A program made the position numbers and the translations under genes. Below, one piece after another: positions 8,558 through 16,427 of a DNA stretch of 64,000 nucleotides. The notes under the pieces are model-generated. The model saw nothing but the letters and a program-made list of their open reading frames with translations. It made no database searches and had not been told where the DNA came from. The DNA comes from JAFDWR01 sp038216655 (GTDB lineage Bacteria > Armatimonadota > Fimbriimonadia > Fimbriimonadales > Fimbriimonadaceae), in assembly GCA_038216655.1 (NCBI GenBank), contig JBBQPZ010000008.1, positions 62,001 to 126,000 on the forward strand, written 5' to 3'. Within the stretch, counting starts at the first letter, position 1. Every line of letters starts with the position of its first letter.

Positions 8558-9370
8558 TTAATCCTTCTGGCGAAACAGGACCTTGTCCATGCCGACCACG
8601 AAGCCGCTCAAGCTGCGAACCTCAAGCAAGCACAGCTTGACCCCCTCCATAAACGAAGTTCGGTCCATCGAATCGTGCTGGATCGTCAGCGTTTCGCCGG
8701 CACCCCCGAAAATCACCCGCTGGTGGGCAACGAAACCGGGAAGACGAATCGAGTGGACGGGTACGTCCTTTACCAAACCGCCGCGGGCCCCTTCGACTTT
8801 GATCACGCTCTTGCGTCGCGTCTTGGGCATCTCGGGTCGCGCATGCGCGATCATCTCGGCGGTCAGCATCGCCGTTCCGCTCGGTGCATCTTCCTTCCGA
8901 TCGTGATGCAGTTCGATGATCTCCGCGTTCGGGAAGAACTTTGCCGCCATCTGCGAGAAGCGCATCATCAGCACCGCACCCATCGCGAAGTTCGGCGCAT
9001 ACAGCGCCGGCGTCTCCTGTTCACGGCAATAGGCGGCGATCTCGCGCTGATCCGGGTCCGACATCCCCGTGGTTCCGATGACCGGAGCCACCTTGCGGTT
9101 CAGAGCCGAGATCGCATGGGCGGCCGCGCAGGAGTGGCTGGTGAAATCGACGATCGCATCGCAAGGCACCCGATCAAGCGCGGCGCCGAGTTTGGACTCG
9201 ATCGCGATATCGACGCCCTTGCCACCCGTGAACTGATGGACGCTCTCGCCAACGGAGCTGTTATCGACCGCAAGCACCAGCTCAAACCGATCGTCGGTGC
9301 TCAAAGTTCGAAGCACCTCCTGACCCATCCGTCCCGCGGCTCCGACGACTCCAACTTTCAATGCGCTCAT
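8558..9370 (-). CDS. dapB: 4-hydroxy-tetrahydrodipicolinate reductase
   Basis: A 270-residue DapB that reduces 4-hydroxy-tetrahydrodipicolinate with NAD(P)H in lysine/diaminopimelate synthesis. The dinucleotide-binding loop GVVGAAGRMGQEV is at the N-terminus, and the catalytic signature HHDRKEDAPSGTA (His/His and Lys) is in the middle. Length is normal for the family. It follows the exported-protein gene with a 1-bp gap and has an AAGGAG Shine-Dalgarno. The other DAP-pathway genes are not in the window. The dihydrodipicolinate-synthase-like gene at 37017 more likely belongs to hydroxyproline catabolism. Confidence 0.96.
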   Translation of the reverse strand: MSALKVGVVGAAGRMGQEVLRTLSTDDRFELVLAVDNSSVGESVHQFTGGKGVDIAIESKLGAALDRVPCDAIVDFTSHSCAAAHAISALNRKVAPVIGTTGMSDPDQREIAAYCREQETPALYAPNFAMGAVLMMRFSQMAAKFFPNAEIIELHHDRKEDAPSGTAMLTAEMIAHARPEMPKTRRKSVIKVEGARGGLVKDVPVHSIRLPGFVAHQRVIFGGAGETLTIQHDSMDRTSFMEGVKLCLLEVRSLSGFVVGMDKVLFRQKD

Positions 9371-9371
9371 T

Positions 9372-10013
9372 TCAATTCTCCTTACGTTCCATCAACGCCG
9401 GACCGGCTTCGATTCGAAGCGGCTGCCCGGTCTCATCCAGGTAGCTGATCGTCTCCCTTGCGCCAACGACCGACTTCACCTTGTGGGCCGTCCAAGGTTT
9501 ACCCGCCACCGTGATCTGCGCGTCGCCGACGAAGGTGGTTTCGGTCATGTCCCAAGCGAGCGAATCCATGTTGAAAGCCTGATGGACGACCTTGTCCCCT
9601 GGCTTGGGATGGTCGCGAAGCCACCAGAATCCGGTCACCTCGGCCCGGGTGACGTCCTTAAGGGCAGGAATATGCTTCGTCTCCCGCGTCTCCCCGTTGT
9701 TGACCACTACCGTCACTCCGCTCGCATCAAAGGACGCAATGACGACGCGCATTTCGTGGTCGGACGAGGACAGCTCCTGCACCTTTCGCACGGGCTCTCC
9801 TTTGGCGTCGAAGATGCTCGTCGTGTGGATATTGACGACCTTGGTGTCGGTGTGGACACTAAGTCGCAACTCGACGATCCGCCCGCCATCAGCAGTCAGG
9901 CGCTGGGAAGTCTCGACCCCGCCGGAAGGCTTGCCGCCAATCTTGAGGGTGAGCTTGGTTGCCGCCATGCCGAGCGACACAAGGCAGAACGCGGCGACGG
10001 GGAGAACTCTCAT
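9372..10013 (-). CDS. Exported protein of unknown function, paralogue B
   Basis: 213 residues with a signal peptide ending after about residue 17 (MAATK), then a beta-rich region. I do not recognise a named family. It shares FWWLRDHPKPGDKV and a following W..xETTFVG block with the protein encoded just upstream (FWFIRDHPKPG, W..xERTYVG), and the C-termini match as well (SYLDETGQPLRIEAG versus TLYLDDRGEPIVIESG). The two are therefore tandem duplicates. They overlap by 4 bp and are co-translated, between two FAD oxidoreductases and dapB. Confidence 0.75.
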   Translation of the reverse strand: MRVLPVAAFCLVSLGMAATKLTLKIGGKPSGGVETSQRLTADGGRIVELRLSVHTDTKVVNIHTTSIFDAKGEPVRKVQELSSSDHEMRVVIASFDASGVTVVVNNGETRETKHIPALKDVTRAEVTGFWWLRDHPKPGDKVVHQAFNMDSLAWDMTETTFVGDAQITVAGKPWTAHKVKSVVGARETISYLDETGQPLRIEAGPALMERKEN

Positions 10014-10660
10014 CGACGTACCATCCGGGTCGTGCCCGACTCGATCACGATCGGCTCGCCCCGGTCATCGAGGTAAAGCGTCGACTCGATGCCGTCACGC
10101 TTTTCGGTAACGACGTTTGCTTCGCCCACGATCGGCGCATTAGGAATCGGCTTCCGCCCGACGTAAGTGCGCTCGATCGCAATCCACTTGAGATTCATGA
10201 TGTCGAACCAGCCGAAGTACACCGCCGCGCCCGGTTTGGGATGATCCCGAATGAACCAGAAGGCACTGTCATCCTGGGCCGGGACGGCGGAAGGCAGGAT
10301 CGGCTGGCGGATCGTCCGACCAGGAACCCGGATGATCGTCTCGACCGTCTTGGTGGCGAAGAGGTTGGCGGTGATCTTCGTGGTTCCTTTTACGGCCCGA
10401 CCATCGATAATCGCCGTACTGGGCATTTCGAATTCGACTTTCGTTGTGATCCCCTGCGCGTTGATGTGGGTCACGATCGTCTTCCGCGGCATGTTGGAGC
10501 CCGGCTGGATGATCTGACGCTCGATCTTCTCTTTGCCCGACATCCGAACCGACCACTGGACCGTTCCGGCGGGAACACCGTTCTCTTTGACATCCAAGAT
10601 CACGTCTGCCATGCCGACCCCAAAGAGGGCCAGCATTCCGATCAATCGCACCGCTTTCAT
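10010..10660 (-). CDS. Exported protein of unknown function, paralogue A
   Basis: 216 residues with an N-terminal signal peptide (MKAVRLIGMLALFGVGMA) and a mainly beta mature part. The conserved FW-x-x-RDHPKPG motif near residue 133 and the C-terminal LYLDDRGEPIVIE block are shared with the next gene. The domain may bind or process a secreted polymer or lipid, but this is only suggested by export and neighbours. It overlaps the upstream renalase-like gene by 4 bp. Confidence 0.75.
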   Translation of the reverse strand: MKAVRLIGMLALFGVGMADVILDVKENGVPAGTVQWSVRMSGKEKIERQIIQPGSNMPRKTIVTHINAQGITTKVEFEMPSTAIIDGRAVKGTTKITANLFATKTVETIIRVPGRTIRQPILPSAVPAQDDSAFWFIRDHPKPGAAVYFGWFDIMNLKWIAIERTYVGRKPIPNAPIVGEANVVTEKRDGIESTLYLDDRGEPIVIESGTTRMVRR

Positions 10661-11640
10661 TTTTCTTCGAGAAGTAGACGGGCGGCGCGGACGCCGGATT
10701 CGTAGGCACTCTCCACCCGTCCGCCGATAACCCCGTCTCCAGCGATGACGAGACGATGCGCTTCTTCGTTCACGCTCTCGAACATCGCGACGCTGTCAGG
10801 CTGCGAATACTTCCAACGCTTGACGTCCTGCACGACCGGATCACCCAAGGCACCCACGCCATAAAGTCGGCCCAAATACACGAGCACGTCGTCGACGATC
10901 TCCTGATCGTGCTTTCGGTAGAAGTTGAACGAGTAGCCGGGGCTCATCTGCGCGACGAGCGCGGTGCTCCCCTCGGGAGCGCGCCCCGGGCACTTCTGCG
11001 ACTCGACCGACATGAATGTCAGAGGGTGACGCTGGTCCGGGTCGAGGAGGGCGTGATAGGGGAGCGTCGGAAGCGACTTCCCGAACCCGAGTAGCACGCT
11101 GAGGCATGAGCGGTAGCGGGCGTTCGCGAAGGGGCGGCTTTCGCCAAGGGTCCAGAGCAGCGTCGATGTTTGAGGAATCGGAGGAGTCAGGACAAGGCCG
11201 TCGAAGCCCTCGCCGAGAACACGATATTCGCTCCCGACTTTCTGGAGCTCGCTCACCGATTGCTCGTAACGCACGTCAATTCCCTCCGCCAAGAGTTTGG
11301 CAAGGTGGATATTGCCGGGGCGGTAGGTGTATCGAGGGACGGCGTTGCGTTGGACATCGCCGCTTGATACGCGCAGCGAGTTATGGATGTAGATCGACTT
11401 CTCAATTTGCAGCAGTTCGGTGGTGTCAAGCTCGTGCAGCATCACCTGCTCGATCGCCATGCCACGCGGGGCGATGCTGGTCGTGCCGGTGTCAAAGGTG
11501 AAGTCCTCGAGGCGTCGGGTCGCAATCCTTCCGCCGGGACTGCGGGATTTCTCGAAGACAACAACATCGGCCCCTGCCGTCTTCAGGGTGTGCGCGGCCG
11601 CCAAGCCGGATATCCCGGCCCCGACCACGCCGATTCTCAC
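10657..11640 (-). CDS. Renalase-like FAD-dependent amine oxidase-fold protein
   Basis: 327 residues. The N-terminus has the FAD dinucleotide fold (GVVGAGISGLAAAHTL) and GGRIATR, the renalase-type variant of the amine oxidase signature; a C-terminal RLVIAGDGVIGGRVESAYESG closes the FAD site. Bacterial renalases oxidise misreduced dihydropyridine nucleotides, but many relatives have other roles. It overlaps both neighbours by 4 bp, so five genes from 12914 to 8558 are tightly coupled. Confidence 0.85.
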   Translation of the reverse strand: MRIGVVGAGISGLAAAHTLKTAGADVVVFEKSRSPGGRIATRRLEDFTFDTGTTSIAPRGMAIEQVMLHELDTTELLQIEKSIYIHNSLRVSSGDVQRNAVPRYTYRPGNIHLAKLLAEGIDVRYEQSVSELQKVGSEYRVLGEGFDGLVLTPPIPQTSTLLWTLGESRPFANARYRSCLSVLLGFGKSLPTLPYHALLDPDQRHPLTFMSVESQKCPGRAPEGSTALVAQMSPGYSFNFYRKHDQEIVDDVLVYLGRLYGVGALGDPVVQDVKRWKYSQPDSVAMFESVNEEAHRLVIAGDGVIGGRVESAYESGVRAARLLLEEK

Positions 11641-12914
11641 GCCAACGCCTCGACGGCGCCGACCTCCGCGATAACCGCATCGGCGCAGGCGAGGCCACTC
11701 GCGATCGCGCCATCGATGCTGCTGTTCTCGGTGAACTCCCCGGCAAAGAACAGCCCGGGCACTTCAGTGGTGTTCTGCGGCATGCTCGCGAACACTCCCG
11801 GAGTCTGCGCCATCTGGTGGTACCGAAGGCGATAAGTTCGGATGTGACGCCAAAGGGTGATGTTCCCCCCTGGGAACCAGCTCGCCAGTTCCGCCTTCAC
11901 TTTGGGGACCAGCGTCTCGTCGTCTTCCGTATTGAGCCCGATGATCGTGACGGAAGCAAGGTGCCTCCCCGCTGGAGCGTAACTCGGCGCGATCTGGGTG
12001 ATCGGGACGACTTCGTTGACAAGCCCGGAACCGCTGCCGTTCAGCACAATCAACGGCTCCTGCAGGCACGGAATCGGCGTCTCGAAGTAGAGCGTGGTCG
12101 AGGAGTTGAAGCCCTCCACGGTGGGGAGCCCGGTCAGGTGCGCGGCCTCATCGGCTTCGGTGGCGATCACGACGGCCGCGGCCTCGATCGTCTCACTCGT
12201 GTCGAGCCTTACTCCGACCGCACGACCGTTCTCCTTCACGATTTCCGAAACTCGGCTGTGCATCCGGAACAGATACTTCGGCAAGTGCGATGCGATCTGT
12301 TGGGGAATCGCCTCGATGCCCTCGGCGGGGAGAGCGGTGTCACCCTCCGCCATCATCTTCGTGACGAACATCAGCTGCCGCTGGGTGGTCGTCAGCTCCG
12401 AATCCATGAAGACGCCACCGTAGAACGGGCGGGCGAACTTCGTCATTGCCTCTTCGCTGAAGCCAAATTCCTTGAGTGCCTGATCCGCGGTCTTGTCCCT
12501 CAAACGGCTGATCTCGGCGGTCGAGATGGCGTCGGCGTGCTCAGTCCAATGCATCGCCTTCTTGAGGTCGGCGACGGGCAGGACGCCGTTCTTGAGCATC
12601 TTCATCTTGCCGAAGAACGACAGATTGGAGTCGAATACGGTCGTCTTTCCGCCATCGAAGATCGCAAAGCCCCTCTTGAACGGTTTGAGGTCCAGCTCGT
12701 CGAAGTCCACGACCTTGCCGGCGGTGGGATACGCGGTCAGCATCACCTGAAAGCCGCGGTCGAGTTTGAATCCCTCGACTTCGTCGGTCTTCATGCGGCC
12801 ACCGGGACGATCGCTGGCGTCGAGGAGAAGGTAGTAGACCCCCGCCTCGTGCAATTTTGCGGCGAGGCTCAGGCCCGCCAGGCCCGCACCGACGATCACG
12901 ACTGGCTTCGGCAT
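11637..12914 (-). CDS. FAD-dependent oxidoreductase (protoporphyrinogen oxidase/phytoene desaturase-like)
   Basis: 425 residues. FAD-binding VVIVGAGLAGLSLAAKL and DRPGGRMKTDE are at the N-terminus; GFQVMLTAYP follows, and FFAGEFTENSSIDGAIASG is the C-terminal FAD motif. These features mark the flavin amine oxidase superfamily, in the subgroup related to carotenoid desaturases and protoporphyrinogen oxidase. The substrate is unknown. It lies 39 bp downstream of fabI and overlaps the renalase-like gene by 4 bp, so the two flavoproteins are probably made together. Confidence 0.85.
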   Translation of the reverse strand: MPKPVVIVGAGLAGLSLAAKLHEAGVYYLLLDASDRPGGRMKTDEVEGFKLDRGFQVMLTAYPTAGKVVDFDELDLKPFKRGFAIFDGGKTTVFDSNLSFFGKMKMLKNGVLPVADLKKAMHWTEHADAISTAEISRLRDKTADQALKEFGFSEEAMTKFARPFYGGVFMDSELTTTQRQLMFVTKMMAEGDTALPAEGIEAIPQQIASHLPKYLFRMHSRVSEIVKENGRAVGVRLDTSETIEAAAVVIATEADEAAHLTGLPTVEGFNSSTTLYFETPIPCLQEPLIVLNGSGSGLVNEVVPITQIAPSYAPAGRHLASVTIIGLNTEDDETLVPKVKAELASWFPGGNITLWRHIRTYRLRYHQMAQTPGVFASMPQNTTEVPGLFFAGEFTENSSIDGAIASGLACADAVIAEVGAVEALA

Positions 12915-12953
12915 AGGTTCCTGTTTTACCCTTGCCGAACCTCAATGCGGTGT

Positions 12954-13718
12954 CTAGAGCGCCACGATGTTGTAGCCGCTGTCGACGTAGATCGTCTGGC
13001 CCGAAACCCCGCTCGATAAGTCGCTGAGCAGGTAGAGCGAGGTGTTACCCACGTCTTCCTGGTTCGCGGGTCGCTTGAGCGGAGACAATTTTCCGACGTG
13101 GGTGATCATCTCTAGCAGACCCTTAACACCGCGAGCCGCGACCGTGTTCATCGGCCCCGGCGAAACCGCATTGACCCGAATGTTGCGCGGCCCGAGGTCT
13201 ACCGACAGGTAGCGCACCGAGGATTCCAGCGCCGCCTTCGCGACACCCATCACGTTGTAGTTCCGACAAGCCCTCACCGACCCGAGGTAGGTCATCGTGA
13301 TGATGCTGGCGTTGTCATTCATGATCGGCTCAAGCGCGGCACACATTCGAACGAGCGAATACGCCGAGACGTCGAGGGCGATCGCGAACGCCTCCCGGCT
13401 CGTGTCGATGAACCGACCCTGCAGAGCCTCGCGGGGAGCGTAGGCGGCGGAGTGGACGAAGAAATCGAGCTTGCCGTACTTGGCCTTGACGTCCTTGACG
13501 AGCTTGGCAATCTGCTCCTCGTCGCCAAAGTCGACGGTGAAGCTGGTCATGCGCTCGTTCTGGGCAACGAGTTCGTCGACCGTCTTCATCATCCGCTCGT
13601 TCTGACCACCGATTCCGACCTCGGCACCAGCATCGTGGGCGCGCTTGGCCACGGCCCAACCGATGCTCTTCTCGTTTGTGATGCTCAGCACCAGCCCTTT
13701 CTTCCCCGCCATCAGCAT
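12954..13718 (-). CDS. fabI: Enoyl-[acyl-carrier-protein] reductase (NADH)
   Basis: A 254-residue short-chain dehydrogenase of the FabI type, catalysing the last reduction of fatty-acid elongation. It has SITNEKSIGWAVAK at the nucleotide site, the HSAAYAPREALQGRFIDTSR loop and the Tyr-x6-Lys catalytic pair in YNVMGVAK. The frame is open much further upstream, antisense-free but inside rsgA. The ATG at 13718 is chosen because it gives a normal FabI length and lies 6 nt below CATAAT. A second ATG two codons on (13712) is possible. It sits 35 bp behind rsgA. Confidence 0.95.
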   Translation of the reverse strand: MLMAGKKGLVLSITNEKSIGWAVAKRAHDAGAEVGIGGQNERMMKTVDELVAQNERMTSFTVDFGDEEQIAKLVKDVKAKYGKLDFFVHSAAYAPREALQGRFIDTSREAFAIALDVSAYSLVRMCAALEPIMNDNASIITMTYLGSVRACRNYNVMGVAKAALESSVRYLSVDLGPRNIRVNAVSPGPMNTVAARGVKGLLEMITHVGKLSPLKRPANQEDVGNTSLYLLSDLSSGVSGQTIYVDSGYNIVAL

Positions 13719-13724
13719 GAGCGC

Positions 13725-13730
13725 ATTATG
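13725..13730 (-). promoter_or_regulatory. -10 box CATAAT before fabI
   Basis: CATAAT is 6 nt upstream of the fabI ATG, inside the short rsgA-fabI gap. It would allow fabI to be transcribed separately as a leaderless message. Confidence 0.45.
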
Positions 13731-13753
13731 CCCGGTTCGCGAGGGTACGCGGG

Positions 13754-15169
13754 TCAACCGACCCTCCCGATGCGGTCCAAAGGAAAGGGCGGTTGCGAAA
13801 GCGGCCTTACCGCCAGCGACAGAAGGAGGGCTTCGTTGTCCTCCGGCGAGATCCGATTCGAACTCAAATGTCCACATCGGCGACATCGGTGGATGACCGC
13901 CCACTCGCCTCCCTTGCGAACCCAAACGCTCACCGGCTCCATCACGCCGTCGCAACCGGCGGCGCGGTCCCCGGGCTCGACATCGAGGTGAAGCGAGTGA
14001 AGACAATAGGGGCAATGATTCCGATGCTTCGTTCCGTTTTGGGCGGCGGGAATGTCCGCGCCGCAATTGCGGCAGGCGAATCCCTCCGAGTTCTGTGACC
14101 GAAAGTCGGGAGGTTCGGCAGACGCCTCCTCGCCGAGGAGCTTCCGGTAGGCACGGTACCGATCCCGGGGGATCCTGCCGTCCTGGACGGCGTCCAAGAT
14201 GGCGCAAGCGGGTTCGGCGACATGCTTGCAGTTCGGGAATCGACAATGCCCGAGAAACGGGTGGAACTCAGAGAACGCCTCGGCAAGGTCGTCACTCTCT
14301 TTGAAAGTCAGGCCGAACTCGCGCACACCTGGGGTGTCGATCATGGTGATCCCGTCCGATGTCACGTACAGGCACGAGCCCGTTGTCGTGTGCCGACCCC
14401 GGCCAGTCTTGTCAGATAATGTGCCTTCGGCAGCATCGATCTCCGGGGAGATCGCCCTCACAAGCGACGACTTACCGACACCGCTATGACCGACGAACAC
14501 GCAAACCTTTCCCGACAGGAGTTCGATAAGCTCCGCCAGGCCAATATTAGTTGCTGCTGATACTAGTTTCACCTCGGCACCGGAATGCCGGAACGAGTCG
14601 AGGGTCTTCACCTGCCTTGCGACCTCCTCGGAGGGCAACGAGTCAACCTTGTTGACGACGATCAACGCTTCCGCGCCGCCGTGCCGAATCGCGGCGAGGT
14701 AGCGATCAATCAAACGCGGACGCAGCGGCGGATTGCCGACCGAAACCACGATGACCACGAGGTCGACGTTGGCAACGATCACCCGCTCCCGCTTGCCTGG
14801 CCCTGGATCGGTGCGCGACAGAAATGTCCGGCGCTCCCCAATCGAAATCACGCGACCCCGAACCACGACGACGCGGTCGCCCACCGCCGCCTCGCCCTCG
14901 CGCGACGGAGCCACGCGCTGGACCTCGTCACTCCCGTCCGCCTGGACGTGCACAGCGTCACGATGAATCGCCACGACTCGGACCGAGGGCTGCGCCTCCG
15001 GCGGGCAGAGCAATCGATACAGGAAATCCTCGATCGGCGGAGTCTTTCCCTTGGCCGTTCGCTGAGATTGTTCGCGCAACTCGGCGGCTCGACGCAGCAT
15101 GAGCTTATGTTGTTTGCCCGAAAGCAGGGCCAGCTCCCGGCTTAGCCGGGCTTTTTGTTCTGGAATCAA
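13754..15169 (-). CDS. rsgA: Ribosome small subunit GTPase RsgA fused to a C-terminal RNHCP domain
   Basis: 471 residues, longer than the usual 300-350. The first about 345 residues are a complete RsgA, the circularly permuted GTPase that helps 30S maturation: an OB-like region, NKVD (G4), GHSGVGKSSL (G1), DTPG (G3) and the zinc knuckle HCRFPNCKHVAEPAC. From about 362 a second module begins with CRNCG, continues with HRNHCPYCLHS and GCDGVMEP, and ends with HRCRRCGHLSSNRI. This is the RNHCP domain, normally a separate small putative zinc protein. The start is a TTG with AGGAAGA upstream. It is the first gene of the leftward cluster; the 508-bp region before it holds a small reading frame and a MITE-like repeat. 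Confidence 0.93.
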   Translation of the reverse strand: MIPEQKARLSRELALLSGKQHKLMLRRAAELREQSQRTAKGKTPPIEDFLYRLLCPPEAQPSVRVVAIHRDAVHVQADGSDEVQRVAPSREGEAAVGDRVVVVRGRVISIGERRTFLSRTDPGPGKRERVIVANVDLVVIVVSVGNPPLRPRLIDRYLAAIRHGGAEALIVVNKVDSLPSEEVARQVKTLDSFRHSGAEVKLVSAATNIGLAELIELLSGKVCVFVGHSGVGKSSLVRAISPEIDAAEGTLSDKTGRGRHTTTGSCLYVTSDGITMIDTPGVREFGLTFKESDDLAEAFSEFHPFLGHCRFPNCKHVAEPACAILDAVQDGRIPRDRYRAYRKLLGEEASAEPPDFRSQNSEGFACRNCGADIPAAQNGTKHRNHCPYCLHSLHLDVEPGDRAAGCDGVMEPVSVWVRKGGEWAVIHRCRRCGHLSSNRISPEDNEALLLSLAVRPLSQPPFPLDRIGRVG

Positions 15170-15267
15170 CGCTCTTCCTTTGGTTCGGCGCGAATCGCCG
15201 AGGGACTAGCGACGGGCGCGTGCACACGCAAGAACCCATCAAAAGGGAAAAGGAACGCCAATCCGAA

Positions 15268-15282
15268 GCCGCCTAGGGCGGC
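15268..15282 (-). other. Hairpin between a small reading frame and rsgA
   Basis: GCCGCC/GGCGGC with a 3-nt loop directly follows the stop of the putative 19-residue reading frame at 15289. About 17 nt further on the minus strand is T-rich. It could be an attenuator or a weak terminator in front of rsgA. Confidence 0.3.
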
Positions 15283-15288
15283 GGAACG

Positions 15289-15348
15289 CTAGCCCGAGAG
15301 CGAGACTTCGGAGGCGCAGACGACAGATTCTCTATTTACGTTAGACAT
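15289..15348 (-). CDS. Possible 19-residue leader peptide or small protein
   Basis: A short frame, MSNVNRESVVCASEVSLSG, preceded by a near-perfect Shine-Dalgarno (GGAGGTG, 4 nt spacing) and, about 45 nt upstream, by TATTCT as a possible -10. A hairpin follows the stop and rsgA begins 119 bp downstream. Length, strong ribosome site and hairpin are what a leader peptide would show, but there is no run of a regulatory amino acid. I do not recognise the peptide. Chance occurrence cannot be excluded. Confidence 0.3.
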   Translation of the reverse strand: MSNVNRESVVCASEVSLSG

Positions 15349-15474
15349 GCGACACCTCCGGAATTGGATCGGGGTCTCCGATCAGGCAATAGAATAGCAC
15401 GGTTCGTGATCGTAGCGGCAGTGGCAGGTGCGGAGATGCCCATTGTTCGAGTGTTCGAACGCACGAATTGAACT

Positions 15475-15660
15475 TGTCATCCGACCGACGCCGCCCATCC
15501 CAGTTGTAGGTTGGGAACTTACGTCGTATGCGGCGGAGTGGAGGAACCTGGCCGAGGTCGCCCCTTGATCGTCTCCCCACCGCAAGACCATCAACGGAGA
15601 ACGCGCACGAAGCAACTACGGTCAGATCCCTCGATGTCGCTAGGGCTCCCTCGGGATGAC
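15475..15660. repeat. MITE-like intergenic element, copy 2 (inverted relative to copy 1)
   Basis: A 186-bp copy of the element at 7320-7503 in opposite orientation. It begins TTGTCATCCGACCGA and ends GAGGGATCTGACC's complement followed by CTCGGGATGAC. Conserved blocks include gtatgcggcggagtggagg and tcgatgtcgctagggctccc. The ends are again TGTCATCC-type inverted repeats. The copies have diverged, so they are not recent. Confidence 0.7.
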
Positions 15661-15677
15661 TGCCACTGCCACTGCCA

Positions 15678-16427
15678 CTAAGAAGACTCGACCACCCGTG
15701 CCATAGCGGGATAGTGGTCGGTTGAGATCAACTCTCGGCGGTTTCCGATCAAGCGGTACACCGTCACGTCGTAGCCCGACTTGCCAGAGTTCCGCATCCG
15801 AGAAAAGCGGCCACCTCCGCCCACTTGGTACAGCGCCGGGTTCACCCTATTCTCCAGATTCTGCACGATGACCGCGTGCAGTTTGAGCGCCTGAGGGCCC
15901 ACGAACTGCACGGAAAGCTGCCGGGCGTCGATGGTCGCTCGAATCTCGACCGGGAAATCATACGGATTCTCGAACCTTAGGTCGATGTTCGAATAAGCCA
16001 CTGCGGCATCCAACCCAACCGGGACGTAGGACGGCGCAAAGTGGTGGCGATTGCGCTCAAGGATCTTCATCCCCGCGAGCAAGGCCGCGTTATACAAAGT
16101 CGTTGACGCCTGGCAGACGCCGCCGCCCCAGGCGTCTATGAGCTGTCCGTTGTAGCTGACCGGCGCACGCCGATAGCCGACATCCCGGCTAAATGACCCC
16201 ACTCGCCCGTTAAACGAAAAGATCGAATGAGGCGGGATGACCGCCCCCGTGAGCTTCTGCACGGCGAGCGTCGCGTTGTGACGCTGGCTCGTATTGCGGC
16301 CGTCAAGCGACGTATGGTACTTGGCCAGCACCTCGGGTCCACGTGATTGGCTGAGACCAATCACAGCGACAGCGGTCACGACGAGAACCGAGACCGGGCC
16401 TAGGCACTTGGCGAGCGTCAACTTCAT
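15678..16427 (-). CDS. VanW family protein
   Basis: 249 residues. One N-terminal transmembrane or signal segment (about 10-27) is followed by the VanW domain, recognisable from PPHSIFSFN, the RDVGYRRAPV stretch, WGGGVCQASTTLYNAAL and HHFAPSYVPVGLDAAV. VanW was named from vancomycin-resistance clusters, but its biochemical role is not established; many homologues are envelope proteins. The start overlaps the alpha-2-macroglobulin stop by 4 bp (ATGA), so it is translated from the same message. Confidence 0.9.
   Translation of the reverse strand: MKLTLAKCLGPVSVLVVTAVAVIGLSQSRGPEVLAKYHTSLDGRNTSQRHNATLAVQKLTGAVIPPHSIFSFNGRVGSFSRDVGYRRAPVSYNGQLIDAWGGGVCQASTTLYNAALLAGMKILERNRHHFAPSYVPVGLDAAVAYSNIDLRFENPYDFPVEIRATIDARQLSVQFVGPQALKLHAVIVQNLENRVNPALYQVGGGGRFSRMRNSGKSGYDVTVYRLIGNRRELISTDHYPAMARVVESS

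Larger units (their letters stand above)
15170..15677. other. 508-bp region without a large gene
   Basis: Between rsgA and the VanW gene the stretch holds the putative small frame (15289-15348), its hairpin and the MITE-like repeat (15475-15660). A short run of gccact repeats (15661-15678) abuts the VanW gene stop. No tRNA is seen. Confidence 0.6.

Noticed and set aside
11817..13019. Long antisense frame opposite the FAD oxidoreductase
   Set aside because: Typical GC-rich mirror frame with His/Arg/Asp-rich composition; the sense strand has a complete known fold. Same judgement for 19157-20512 (opposite the macroglobulin) and 58205-59578 (opposite the propeller protein).
13719..14246. N-terminal extension of fabI inside rsgA
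   Set aside because: Arg/Pro-rich shadow translation; FabI length and motifs begin at 13718.
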